Below are positions 15,796-24,388 of a DNA stretch of 64,000 nt, piece by piece. The translations under genes and the position numbers were made by a program. The notes beneath the pieces are model-generated. The model saw only the letters and a list, made by a program, of their open reading frames with translations. It searched no databases and was not told where the DNA came from. This stretch comes from DIGJ01 sp041739345 (GTDB taxonomy: Bacteria > Bacillota > Clostridia > Lachnospirales > Lachnospiraceae): positions 1 through 64,000 of the forward strand of contig JBGSNZ010000022.1 in the NCBI GenBank assembly GCA_041739345.1, in the 5' to 3' direction. Position 1 is the stretch's first letter, and each line of letters starts with the position of its first letter.

Positions 15796-16344
15796 TTATT
15801 TCTTTGCATCCGATTGCCACTGAGCGGTCATCTTGTCTAACGCAACAGCAATAAGACCAATTTGCCTAAAGTAAGCATATAGTACAAAGCCACGTTTGCA
15901 TCGGAATACACATTCAAGGCATGGACTTTCATCGCAGTAGGCAAATGCATCCGTATCAGCAAGTGAAAAAACAAGGGGTGGACGTTTGGTTTTATTAATG
16001 TATTTTAAGTAACCTCCAGTAAAGGTTTTTAAATATACCCATTCGGGAGGATCAAACGATCCAAAGCGATTCCAAGACACTTCAACTGCGTTATCATTAT
16101 ATCCACCAGTTATTTTATAGTTTAATTCAATATCTTTATTACAAGAGTCCAGATCGAGTGGAATAAGATGTTTTGCTTTTTTCTGGCAACAAATGAATTC
16201 TACTTCTTTTTTTGCTGCTTCACCAGTAATAAAAGATAATCCACCACATTCTTGGCACTGGTAAAAAGTTACGTCAGGACATTGATTTGCAGGTGGCTTC
16301 CTTGTATCCCTACACCTTTTAGATCCGAATTTTTGATCAATCAT
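15796..16344 (-). CDS. Degenerate desulfoferrodoxin-like protein
   Basis: This 182-residue protein is not a clear family member. Residues 27-60 (YQCQECGGLSFI...ICCQKK) keep the CxxC...CC iron ligands of the desulforedoxin (Dx) domain. The following beta-rich part (YKITGG, EWVYLKTFTGGYLKY) aligns loosely with the superoxide-reductase domain, but the iron-binding histidines of that domain (HPM and EHY) are missing. Extra cysteines lie near 130-145. It overlaps the ligase stop by 8 bp. It may be a rubredoxin-like electron carrier; superoxide reduction seems unlikely. Confidence 0.55.
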   Translation of the reverse strand: MIDQKFGSKRCRDTRKPPANQCPDVTFYQCQECGGLSFITGEAAKKEVEFICCQKKAKHLIPLDLDSCNKDIELNYKITGGYNDNAVEVSWNRFGSFDPPEWVYLKTFTGGYLKYINKTKRPPLVFSLADTDAFAYCDESPCLECVFRCKRGFVLYAYFRQIGLIAVALDKMTAQWQSDAKK

Positions 16345-17983
16345 TCTTTGTTTCCTTCGTTCTTTGATTTAATTCTTCCAGTAAAAGATATTTTTTTACT
16401 TTTCCGCTTCCGGTATGAGGTATACGGTCGATTAATTCAAGGCGTTCCGGCCAGAAACGCTTAGAAATCTCTTTTTCTTTCAAATAGGTTAGTATATCAG
16501 AAAGAGACAATGACTCATATCCCTTTGCAGGAACTACAAAAGCGCATATTCTTTCACCAAGTCGGTTATCTGGCATGCCTATGACAGTATGATCCAATAT
16601 ACCAGGGCATCCTTCCAAATTATTGTTGATAGAATTTGAATCAAGATTTTCACCACCACGGACGATCATGTCTTTTTTACGACCAATTATTTTTATACAG
16701 CCATGTTCATTCATGATACACAGATCTCCACTGTGAAACCAGCCATCATCGTCGAGAACCTCATCTGTGATCTGCTGGTTTTTTAAATAACCAACAAATA
16801 CATTAGGACCTCTAGAAAGCTCCTCGCCCTGGATTCCACATGGAACATCATTTCCATCTTCATCCACTACGCGTATTTCAACACCCTCCATGGCACGACC
16901 AGAAGTGGTTCCGTTTAGCTGGATTGCGTCTAAAGGTCTTACATATGCATGCGGAACACTTTCTGTTGAACCATAAACCTCACATAGTATAATTCCATGA
17001 TCCCAGGCTCTTTTTATCATATAACCAGGAACAGGAGCACCGCCACATAGATAGAACCTTAAGCTAGGAATTGATTTATTCGAAACCTCAAGCTCACGTA
17101 AAATATCATAGATAAATGGTGTTGCACCCATGGAATAAGTACACTTTTCCTGATTCATAAGGGATATGGCATCCGAACAATTATACTTTTGTTGTAATAC
17201 AACCTTAGATCCGATAAGCATAGAAGCGATAATGCCATGATGAAAGCCAGTTGCGTGATTCAAAGGAGCGGGCATAAACATGATATCATTTTCGGTTAGC
17301 CCAAGTTCTTTACAGAATGTTTCCTCGCTAAAACGTATATTGTCATGCGTCAGGATTACACCTTTCGATCCACAGGTTGTGCCAGATGTCCCAAGGACAG
17401 CAGCGATATCCTGTCCAGTGCCATTAAAAGTGTCCTGTAATGGAAGTGGTTCATATTGATTCAATACTTCGGTTAATGTTGGCATACTACTTGTCTTTTT
17501 CTTAACATAGTCTAACAGCACTACACACTTTATACTTTTAATTTCTGGTAATACGCTACAAATTAATTCTTCATAGTTTGTTTTGTAAAAGAAAGTAGGG
17601 CAGAAGAAGATTTTTGTTTCTGTCAGGTTCATGCAGTGTATCAGTTCATTTTTTTCATAAGATATGGATATAGGATGAGCAATGGCACCAATCTTAAAAC
17701 AGGCTATCGTGATGATAGCGAATTCGCTCCAAATTGGGATCTGATAGGAAACGGTATCATTTGGACCGATGCCATGTCTTCGCAGATAGGAAGCTAACTT
17801 AGAGGCGGCCTCATCAAGTTGTCGGTATGTATAACGAAAACCTCTGTCATCAACGATATATTCTCGGTCAGGGTATTTTTCTATGGTATCATTCCAGCAG
17901 TCATTTAAGGTTCTGTCTGACCAATACCCATTTTCCAAATACTGACGTTTTAAATCTGGATTTATTTTCAATTTATCAAACAT
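16337..17983 (-). CDS. Acyl-CoA ligase (AMP-forming)
   Basis: This 548-residue ANL-superfamily enzyme activates a carboxylic acid with ATP and CoA. It has the phosphate loop TSGTTCGSKGV near residue 198 (Cys where most have Gly), YGSTES, WFHSGDL, GRKKDMIVRGGENL and the catalytic Lys in GSGKVKK near the C-terminus. It resembles cyclohexanecarboxylate or crotonobetaine ligases, but the substrate cannot be read. AAAGGAG lies upstream. It follows etfA in an operon with a hairpin in the gap. Confidence 0.85.
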   Translation of the reverse strand: MFDKLKINPDLKRQYLENGYWSDRTLNDCWNDTIEKYPDREYIVDDRGFRYTYRQLDEAASKLASYLRRHGIGPNDTVSYQIPIWSEFAIITIACFKIGAIAHPISISYEKNELIHCMNLTETKIFFCPTFFYKTNYEELICSVLPEIKSIKCVVLLDYVKKKTSSMPTLTEVLNQYEPLPLQDTFNGTGQDIAAVLGTSGTTCGSKGVILTHDNIRFSEETFCKELGLTENDIMFMPAPLNHATGFHHGIIASMLIGSKVVLQQKYNCSDAISLMNQEKCTYSMGATPFIYDILRELEVSNKSIPSLRFYLCGGAPVPGYMIKRAWDHGIILCEVYGSTESVPHAYVRPLDAIQLNGTTSGRAMEGVEIRVVDEDGNDVPCGIQGEELSRGPNVFVGYLKNQQITDEVLDDDGWFHSGDLCIMNEHGCIKIIGRKKDMIVRGGENLDSNSINNNLEGCPGILDHTVIGMPDNRLGERICAFVVPAKGYESLSLSDILTYLKEKEISKRFWPERLELIDRIPHTGSGKVKKYLLLEELNQRTKETKND

Positions 17984-18000
17984 AACCTATCTCCTTTGAA

Positions 18001-18030
18001 TCAAAGAGGAGCAGTAGGCTCCTCTTTTTA
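18001..18030 (-). terminator. Hairpin between etfA and the acyl-CoA ligase gene
   Basis: AGAGGAGC (18005-18012) pairs with GCTCCTCT (18018-18025). On the coding strand only a short T run follows, so it may lower rather than end transcription into the ligase. Confidence 0.5.
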
Positions 18031-19038
18031 TCCCTGTTGTCTTTCCTTTAATTCTTTTGTAAGTGCAGGAACCACTTCAAAAATGTCGCCTATAATACAA
18101 TAATCGGCTACTTCAAAGATAGGAGCTGTTTCATCCTTATTGATTGCGATAATCGTCTTGGATTCGCTCATACCAGCAACGTGTTGTACTGCGCCTGAAA
18201 TTCCACAGGCAAAGTAGATTTTTGGAGAAACCGTGGAGCCAGTCTGACCCACCTGTTTGCTCTGTGGCAGCCAACCTGCATCCACAACTGCACGTGAGCA
18301 ACCAATCGTTCCACCAAGAACATCAGAAAGTTCTTTCAAAACGGAAAAATTATCTGCTGATTTCATACCACGTCCGCCAGAAACGATGACTTCTGCTTCA
18401 TCAAGACGGATATCATTGTCCTCACAAGCCTTAATAAAATCAATTACTTGAGTACGTATTTTCTCAGCAGGTGTTTTTATTGTTTCATTGATAATAACTG
18501 GTTTATTGTTAAGCGTTTTTTCAGACTTTTTAAATGCTCCAGGACGACATGTTCCCATCTGTGGTCGTGTTTCACTGCACAGAATTTGAGCGTACAAATT
18601 ACCACCAAAAGCAGGACGCTCCCATACCACATTACCTGTTTCTTCATCCACACTTAAAGCGGTACAATCAGCGGTAAGTCCCGTTCTTAAAGTTACAGCA
18701 ATCTTAGAACCAAGATCTCTTCCGTTTACGGTTGCTCCTACAAGAATCGTATTAGGATCATATTTTTCGCAAAGTTTCTGGAATACGTTTCCATAGGCAT
18801 CTGCTGAATAATCTTCATACTCATTGCCTTCAATTACATAAATTTTATCTGCACCGTATTCACTGGAAGCGATAACGGCTTCCTGGGTATCTTTTCCGAT
18901 TACAATTGCACAAAGCTGCTGTTTTAGTCCATCAGCCAGCTTCTTTCCTTGACCTAGCAGCTCAAGACCGACATTTTTTGGATGACCCTTGAAGCATTCT
19001 ATAAATACCCAAACGTCCCTACATGTTTCAAAACTCAT
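18028..19038 (-). CDS. etfA: Electron transfer flavoprotein alpha subunit
   Basis: This 336-residue protein has the ETF alpha FAD domain in the C-terminal third: SGGRGMKS, IGCSRAVVDAGW, QVGQTGSTVSP and YFACGISGAVQH. With EtfB it binds FAD and shuttles electrons to or from acyl-CoA dehydrogenases. GGAGG precedes the start. It lies between etfB and an acyl-CoA ligase in a carboxylate operon. Confidence 0.93.
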   Translation of the reverse strand: MSFETCRDVWVFIECFKGHPKNVGLELLGQGKKLADGLKQQLCAIVIGKDTQEAVIASSEYGADKIYVIEGNEYEDYSADAYGNVFQKLCEKYDPNTILVGATVNGRDLGSKIAVTLRTGLTADCTALSVDEETGNVVWERPAFGGNLYAQILCSETRPQMGTCRPGAFKKSEKTLNNKPVIINETIKTPAEKIRTQVIDFIKACEDNDIRLDEAEVIVSGGRGMKSADNFSVLKELSDVLGGTIGCSRAVVDAGWLPQSKQVGQTGSTVSPKIYFACGISGAVQHVAGMSESKTIIAINKDETAPIFEVADYCIIGDIFEVVPALTKELKERQQG

Positions 19039-19052
19039 TTTGCTGCCTCCTT

Positions 19053-19841
19053 TTATAGTATTTTTGCATCAGCTAATTTATCTACAAGTGAAACTGCTAG
19101 TTCTTTTGGACTGTTTCCCACGATTGTTACACCACAAGCGTTGCGTTTTGGAGTAAAGGTAGCTTTTACTTTTGTAGGTGAACCTTTTAACCCCATCTTT
19201 GTAGTATCAGCTTCTGGTAAATCACTCAGTGTAATTTCTCCGATTTCAGCTTTTAATGATGCAAGTTTTCCTTTGATTGTTGCATAGCGTGGTTTATTGC
19301 TTTCTTTGGTAACAGTACAAAGAATAGGAAATTTGGTTTCGATGACTTCAATACCCTCTTCAACCTGTCTACGGGCAATCACTTTGCCATTTTCTACTTT
19401 TAAATCAAGAACATAAGTCAAGCGTGCAGCATCCAGATGCTCTGCAATACTAGGCGCTGTTTGTCCAGTATCTCCGTCGATAGCCTGTTTTCCACCAAGA
19501 ATTACATCAAAAGGTCCGAGCTTTCTAATGGCCTGTGATAAAATATAACTGGTAGCATATGTATCAGATCCTCCGAAAGCACGGTCTGTTACAAGATAAG
19601 CGTCATCAGCACCCATCGAAAGTGCTTCTCTAAGAACCGCTTTTGCCTGTGGAGGTCCCATAGAAATAACAGTAACCTTGCCACCGTACTGGTCTTTTAA
19701 CCTAAGTCCAGTTTCCACCGCATTTTTATCAAATGGATTCATAATACTTGGAACACCTGTACGGATCAATGTGTTTTTAACAGGATCAATACGGATTTCA
19801 GTGGTATCAGGAACTTGTTTTACGCAAACTACAATATTCAT
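19053..19841 (-). CDS. etfB: Electron transfer flavoprotein beta subunit
   Basis: This 262-residue protein begins MNIVVCVKQVPDT and has GGKQAIDGDTGQ and the ADP-binding signature VEEGIEVIETK of ETF beta. It pairs with the downstream EtfA. In clostridia such EtfAB may bifurcate electrons to ferredoxin; whether this one does cannot be read. AGGAGG lies before the start, and only 12 bp separate it from the acyl-CoA dehydrogenase gene. Confidence 0.93.
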   Translation of the reverse strand: MNIVVCVKQVPDTTEIRIDPVKNTLIRTGVPSIMNPFDKNAVETGLRLKDQYGGKVTVISMGPPQAKAVLREALSMGADDAYLVTDRAFGGSDTYATSYILSQAIRKLGPFDVILGGKQAIDGDTGQTAPSIAEHLDAARLTYVLDLKVENGKVIARRQVEEGIEVIETKFPILCTVTKESNKPRYATIKGKLASLKAEIGEITLSDLPEADTTKMGLKGSPTKVKATFTPKRNACGVTIVGNSPKELAVSLVDKLADAKIL

Positions 19842-19853
19842 GTTTCTTTCCTC

Positions 19854-20996
19854 CTATTTGTATTCCTTATCAAGTACGCCTGCAATAGTCATTCTCTGGA
19901 TTTGGTTTGTTCCTTCAAAAATCTGGAAGACTTTACAATCTCTCATCAGTTTTTCTACCGGATATTCCTTGCTATAGCCATAGCCGCCCAATATCTGAAC
20001 AGCATTGGAGGTCACTTCCTGTGCACAGTCTGAGACAAAAGCTTTACAGATGGATCCCTCTTTTTGTACCATAATTCCCTGATCTATCATACGCATGGTA
20101 TTATTAACAAGACAACGGGAAGCTTCTATTTTTATTGCCATATCTGCCAGCATAGCTTGTACCATCTGAAATTTGATCAGTGGAGTATCGAACTGTTTAC
20201 GTTCCTTGGCATATTTTACGGATTCGTCCAAAGCCCTTTGCATAATTCCGACAGCAAGTGTTGCCACAAACGCACGGGAAAGATTCAAAGCATTTAGTGC
20301 AAGCTTAAAGCCTGAACCTTCTGGTCCGACCATAGAAGAGGCCTTTACACGTACATTTTCAAAAATCAAGTCCGTGGTATTGGAGAGTCTTAGTCCCATT
20401 TTGTTTTCATGGGCACCCACCGTAAGACCTTGTGCATCTGCATCAATAATAAATGCAGAAATTCCTTTATGTCCAGCAGCTGGATCCGTTTTGAAAAATC
20501 CTACAAATACTTTGGAAATAGCTCCATTTGTGATAAATGTTTTCGTGCCATTTAAAATATATTCATCTCCATCAAGAACAGCAGTGGAGCGCATTGCAGC
20601 TGGGTCAGATCCTGCGTTTGGTTCGGTCAATGCAAATGCAGCGAATCCACCTGGTGCGAGCTTATCAGCAAAATACTGTCCCTGCTCCTTGGTACCAGAC
20701 AAAATGACGTTACGAAGTGCAACAAATGAAGTTACAAAGGTGATGGCATAACCGGCATCGACTTTTGCAAGTTCTTCAAATATCATAGCAGTAGTTTCAT
20801 AGCTAAGACCAGTTCCGCCATATTCTTCAGGAATTTCAAGCATATGAAGTCCCATGTCAAAACCCCATTTATAAAGTTCTTTTGGACACTCACCTTTTTC
20901 ATCTGCTTCTTTTACATAAGGCTTGATTTCGTTCTCAGCCATTTCTTTTACAAGAGCGAGAAGCTCTTTTTGTTCTTCGGTGTATAATAAGCTCAT
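19854..20996 (-). CDS. Acyl-CoA dehydrogenase (first, AcdA-like)
   Basis: This 380-residue flavoenzyme has the family signatures ALTEPNAGSDPA and QILGGYGYSKEYPVEK, and the catalytic Glu near residue 361 in FQIFEGTNQIQR. It is short-chain-type by length and pattern. With EtfAB it probably reduces an enoyl-CoA under fermentative conditions, as AcdA-EtfBA does with arylacrylyl-CoA in Clostridium sporogenes. It lies between the CoA-transferase gene (6 bp away) and etfB. Confidence 0.9.
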   Translation of the reverse strand: MSLLYTEEQKELLALVKEMAENEIKPYVKEADEKGECPKELYKWGFDMGLHMLEIPEEYGGTGLSYETTAMIFEELAKVDAGYAITFVTSFVALRNVILSGTKEQGQYFADKLAPGGFAAFALTEPNAGSDPAAMRSTAVLDGDEYILNGTKTFITNGAISKVFVGFFKTDPAAGHKGISAFIIDADAQGLTVGAHENKMGLRLSNTTDLIFENVRVKASSMVGPEGSGFKLALNALNLSRAFVATLAVGIMQRALDESVKYAKERKQFDTPLIKFQMVQAMLADMAIKIEASRCLVNNTMRMIDQGIMVQKEGSICKAFVSDCAQEVTSNAVQILGGYGYSKEYPVEKLMRDCKVFQIFEGTNQIQRMTIAGVLDKEYK

Positions 20997-21002
20997 GTCA
21001 TC

Positions 21003-22247
21003 TTACCTTTCTGTTTTATTTTCTGGCTTATTTAATTTTGTTATACCTGTTGCAGCCCCTGTTGAAATCGTTTCCAAAACCTCAGCTTCACTATATCCAA
21101 GCTGCTTCATGATTTCTTCGGTATGTGCGCCCTGTGAACCTCCTATATGATATTGAGGTGTTCCAAGTGATGCAAAATTCACTGGGTTTGTTGGCATATA
21201 ACGTTCTCCGGAAGGATATGGGATTTTAGTAATTATATTATTTGCCCAGACCTGTTCATCTTGATACATATCTACTGGTTCATAAGCAGCTTCACAAGCA
21301 AGGTCATTGGACTTGAACTTATCAAGCAGCTCTTTTCTTGTATATTTACTAATCGCTTCATCCAAAATGTCAATGACTTCATGATTGAGTTTATCGCAAT
21401 TAACTTTCGCACAGTTATTGTAGCGTGTATTGGCAATCATATCAGGACGATTTATCAGATTCATGATTTTATCATAATCTCTGTCATATTCAGGGCAGCA
21501 GATAACGACCCATTTGTCATCACTCGTACGATAAACATTATTAAAAGGATTTGGTACTTCCTTACGGCTCTTAGGATATTGGTTTCCATATTGAGCAGAA
21601 ATAACGCCAGTACTTAATGCATATACAGCAGCATGATGTAAACCTACGGTAATTTTGTCACCTTTTCCAGAGCGTTCTCTGGCGAAAAGTGATGCACATA
21701 TACCAGATGCGAGTGCTAAGGAAACCTGAAAATCTCCAAATCCATTGGTTGGAATCATTGGAGCATCGCCTTTGTTGACTGTTGTACCAAATACACCACC
21801 ACGAGCCATATAGCAAGTTACGTCGAAACCTGCAGTATCTTTTTCAGGACCGTTTTCACCATAGCCAAGAACCTGTGCAAAAATAAGTTTTGGAAATTTC
21901 TGGCTTAGAGTATCGTAGTCTAGACCAAGTTTTTTTAATGATTTGGTTCTGGTATTCGTGACAAAAACATCAGCATTTTCTAAGAGTTTATAAGCTATTT
22001 CAATACCCTTTTCCGATTTTAGGTCTAGCGTAATAAAGCGTTTGTTCATGTTGGCAACATCAAAAGCTAAGTTTTCATCGTCTTCAAACGGCATATTAAA
22101 AACGGCTCCTTGTGTACGGGCAGGATCACCTTTGGCAGACTCTATCTTTATACAGTCAGCTCCCCATTCCCCAAGAACCCGAACCGTAGTTGGTGCCGCC
22201 AGATAGGTAGTTAAATCTACTACTCTTACGCCTTCTAATGGTTTCAT
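21003..22247 (-). CDS. Family III CoA-transferase, FldA/HadA/CaiB-like
   Basis: This 414-residue protein has the family III start (GVRVVDLTTYLAAPTT) and the catalytic Asp at residue 172 in GFGDFQ. Several stretches (GLDYDTL, FPKLIFAQVLGYGENGP, GFDVTCYMARGGV, NPFNNVYR) recall FldA, the cinnamoyl-CoA:phenyllactate CoA-transferase, and HadA. It moves CoA between acids, so it can activate the substrate at no ATP cost. The operon also holds a ligase for priming. GGAGG precedes the start. Confidence 0.88.
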   Translation of the reverse strand: MKPLEGVRVVDLTTYLAAPTTVRVLGEWGADCIKIESAKGDPARTQGAVFNMPFEDDENLAFDVANMNKRFITLDLKSEKGIEIAYKLLENADVFVTNTRTKSLKKLGLDYDTLSQKFPKLIFAQVLGYGENGPEKDTAGFDVTCYMARGGVFGTTVNKGDAPMIPTNGFGDFQVSLALASGICASLFARERSGKGDKITVGLHHAAVYALSTGVISAQYGNQYPKSRKEVPNPFNNVYRTSDDKWVVICCPEYDRDYDKIMNLINRPDMIANTRYNNCAKVNCDKLNHEVIDILDEAISKYTRKELLDKFKSNDLACEAAYEPVDMYQDEQVWANNIITKIPYPSGERYMPTNPVNFASLGTPQYHIGGSQGAHTEEIMKQLGYSEAEVLETISTGAATGITKLNKPENKTER

Positions 22248-22263
22248 GTGGTTCCTCCTTTAT

Positions 22264-22311
22264 AAAAAACTTGATATTACCAGGTTCATTATGAATCTGG
22301 TAATATCAAAT
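22264..22311 (-). terminator. Intrinsic terminator between the second acyl-CoA dehydrogenase and the CoA-transferase
   Basis: TTGATATTACCAG (22271-22283) pairs perfectly with CTGGTAATATCAA (22297-22309). On the minus strand it is followed by TTTTTT (22269-22264). It should stop or reduce transcription after the first gene of the operon. Confidence 0.8.
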
Positions 22312-22320
22312 TAAATTCTG

Positions 22321-23505
22321 TTAGATTATATATTCCAGTTTTGCACCATGTTTGATCGTATTTTTTGAGATCGTAATACGTTGAACAGTAGGAGCTCCTT
22401 CTTCTAACCACATAGCGCGGCAGTCACGATACAGACGTTCTACTGGACCATATTTACAATCTTCAAAGTATCCAACACCTCCAAAGATCTCAAGCATTTC
22501 ATCACTTACTTTTCTGGTAGTATCAATACTGTAAAGCTTGCACATTGCAGCCTTTTCTTCAATATATTCACCGGTAGGATTCTCTTCATATGATTTTGCA
22601 AAATCATATACCATGCAACGAAGAGCATGTACCATCATAGACATATCTGCAATTTTGCAACGTATTGCTTGTCTTGTTCCGATTGCTTTTCCAAAGGTAA
22701 TACGTTCTTCTGCATATTTTAATGAAAGTTCAAGCATTCTTTGTGCCATACCAAGATTACTTGCTGCAATATGCGCACGTGATACAGATAATGAATGCAT
22801 AGCAATTTCAAGACCCTGACCTTCTTTTCCAAGAAGATATTTTTTGTCAATGCGACAGTTTGTAAACTTAAGATCTCCATGTCCAGCACCACGGCATCCC
22901 ATCATATGTGGCATGTTGATTACTTCAAATCCGATTGCATCCATTGGTACAAAGAATGCGGAAAGTCTGTCATCTTTTTGGGAATCTGGATTTGTAACTG
23001 CTATAACATATGCAAATTCGCAGCAGTCTGTATGTGAAATAAGTGTTTTCTCTCCATCTAATACATAAGAATCACCGTCTTTTACTGCCATTGTATGTAA
23101 ATCGGCACCTGTTCCGCCAGTAGCCTCTGTGAGAGCAAAGCATGTAAATACTGATTTATCCTGAAATTTGTGCATGTATTCTGCTTTAAGCTCTTTGCTG
23201 CCATAGTCATCAAGGATTCTCCAGTTTAAATCCATAGCATAGTGAAGATGCATTCTCATTCCACCTGGACCACGTGAAAATTCTTCCTGTACCTGAAGTA
23301 TTTCAAGTTCAGACAAACCAAATCCGCCGTATTCTACAGGCAAAGCACATCTGTAAAGGTTGTTGTTGATTGATAAATCATAGAATTCTTGTGGAAATTT
23401 ATTAGTTACTTCAACCTCTTTTTGGATATCTTCTAGTGGACCTTCGGCAAGCGCGCGAATCTGTAATAAATAATTTTTAAATTCCTCTTTGGATAATGTA
23501 CTCAT
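22321..23505 (-). CDS. Acyl-CoA dehydrogenase (second)
   Basis: This 394-residue acyl-CoA dehydrogenase has ALTEATGGTGADLH, the FGGVGYFEDCKYGPVER segment and a probable catalytic Glu near residue 369 in LEEGAPTVQR. It differs clearly from the first one, so the two may act on different steps or be partners. AGGAGG precedes the start. A strong terminator follows, so this gene may be made in greater amount than the rest of the operon. Confidence 0.88.
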   Translation of the reverse strand: MSTLSKEEFKNYLLQIRALAEGPLEDIQKEVEVTNKFPQEFYDLSINNNLYRCALPVEYGGFGLSELEILQVQEEFSRGPGGMRMHLHYAMDLNWRILDDYGSKELKAEYMHKFQDKSVFTCFALTEATGGTGADLHTMAVKDGDSYVLDGEKTLISHTDCCEFAYVIAVTNPDSQKDDRLSAFFVPMDAIGFEVINMPHMMGCRGAGHGDLKFTNCRIDKKYLLGKEGQGLEIAMHSLSVSRAHIAASNLGMAQRMLELSLKYAEERITFGKAIGTRQAIRCKIADMSMMVHALRCMVYDFAKSYEENPTGEYIEEKAAMCKLYSIDTTRKVSDEMLEIFGGVGYFEDCKYGPVERLYRDCRAMWLEEGAPTVQRITISKNTIKHGAKLEYII

Positions 23506-23549
23506 TTTTCTTTCCTCCTAATTAATAAATATTTAACAATGTTACTAGA

Positions 23550-23628
23550 TTAATTATAAGTTCTATATTTCTGAAAATCCAATCGTCTCTAGTCTTGGTT
23601 TTTCGAGTCATTTATAGGTATTCCCTAT
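23550..23628 (-). promoter_or_regulatory. Promoter and dyad of the acyl-CoA operon
   Basis: On the minus strand TTGGAT and TATAAT (in ACTTATAATTAATC) are 18 bp apart, upstream of the start at 23505. A dyad ATAGG-N5-CCTAT lies at 23614-23628, upstream of the -35, where a LysR-type activator would bind. LysR genes lie at 13460 and 25930. Confidence 0.45.
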
Positions 23629-23671
23629 GTATCATAATTTGTTAGTAGATTTTCGTGTTTAATGATACAAT

Positions 23672-23712
23672 AAAAAAAGCGTATCAGGTGGCTTACCCGT
23701 ACGCTTTTTGTG
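23672..23712 (-). terminator. Terminator of the thioesterase gene
   Basis: AAAAAGCGTA (23674-23683) pairs with TACGCTTTTT (23700-23709), with T on the coding side. Confidence 0.72.
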
Positions 23713-23731
23713 TATATATCTATAGATTGTA

Positions 23732-24130
23732 TTATATTGCCTTCAGCAGATACATGGTGAAATTACCCGTTGCAACTAAAACACCATTTTCAGATGTTAC
23801 TTCAACACGGCTAACCATGGTTTTTGATCCCTTGTGTAAGGCATTGGCTTCAATATATATGGTACCACTGTTGACTCCCTTTAAGAAATTTACGTCTCCA
23901 TGTTGGGTTACATTTGCATATTCATATGCATATGCCGCCATTCCAGATACAATATCACATAGAGTAAAAATAAAGCCACCGTGAAGATTTCCATAAAGAT
24001 TTAAGGCAGCCTCAGTAATATTTATAGATATTTTGGCATGACCTGGCGCAATTTCCAAAATGTTTGCTTTTTCTATACCGCTCAAAGGAAGTATATGACG
24101 CCTTATACCTTCCATAATTTCCTCTCTCAT
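23732..24130 (-). CDS. PaaI-type hotdog thioesterase
   Basis: This 132-residue protein has the hotdog-fold signature NLHGGFIFTLCD, which holds the usual catalytic region of PaaI/YbgC thioesterases. It would hydrolyse an acyl-CoA, releasing a stalled intermediate from the neighbouring CoA pathway. AAAGGAG lies before the start at 24130. It is transcribed separately from the operon, with its own terminator. Confidence 0.85.
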   Translation of the reverse strand: MREEIMEGIRRHILPLSGIEKANILEIAPGHAKISINITEAALNLYGNLHGGFIFTLCDIVSGMAAYAYEYANVTQHGDVNFLKGVNSGTIYIEANALHKGSKTMVSRVEVTSENGVLVATGNFTMYLLKAI

Positions 24131-24388
24131 CTATCAGTATCTCCTTTGTTTTTATTTATATGATGTGCTTTTACATATTTTTGCATTATAGCATAACGAT
24201 CGAATTATGTACAAGGGTTTCATTATTATATGGATAGAAACTATGATTTAAGCGTAATGTATAGGATAAGCCGATTGGATGTTTGTTAGTAAATAATTTA
24301 TAATATAATATATTGTTAAAAAAATGACATAGTGAAAAGGGTAGTAAAGGAAAAACAGAATGACAAGTTAATATTTGGGAGGTACATA

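Noticed and set aside
16337..23505. Carnitine (cai/fix) operon
   Set aside because: Ligase, CoA-transferase, dehydrogenase and EtfAB fit, but no CaiD hydratase, CaiE or CaiT transporter is present.
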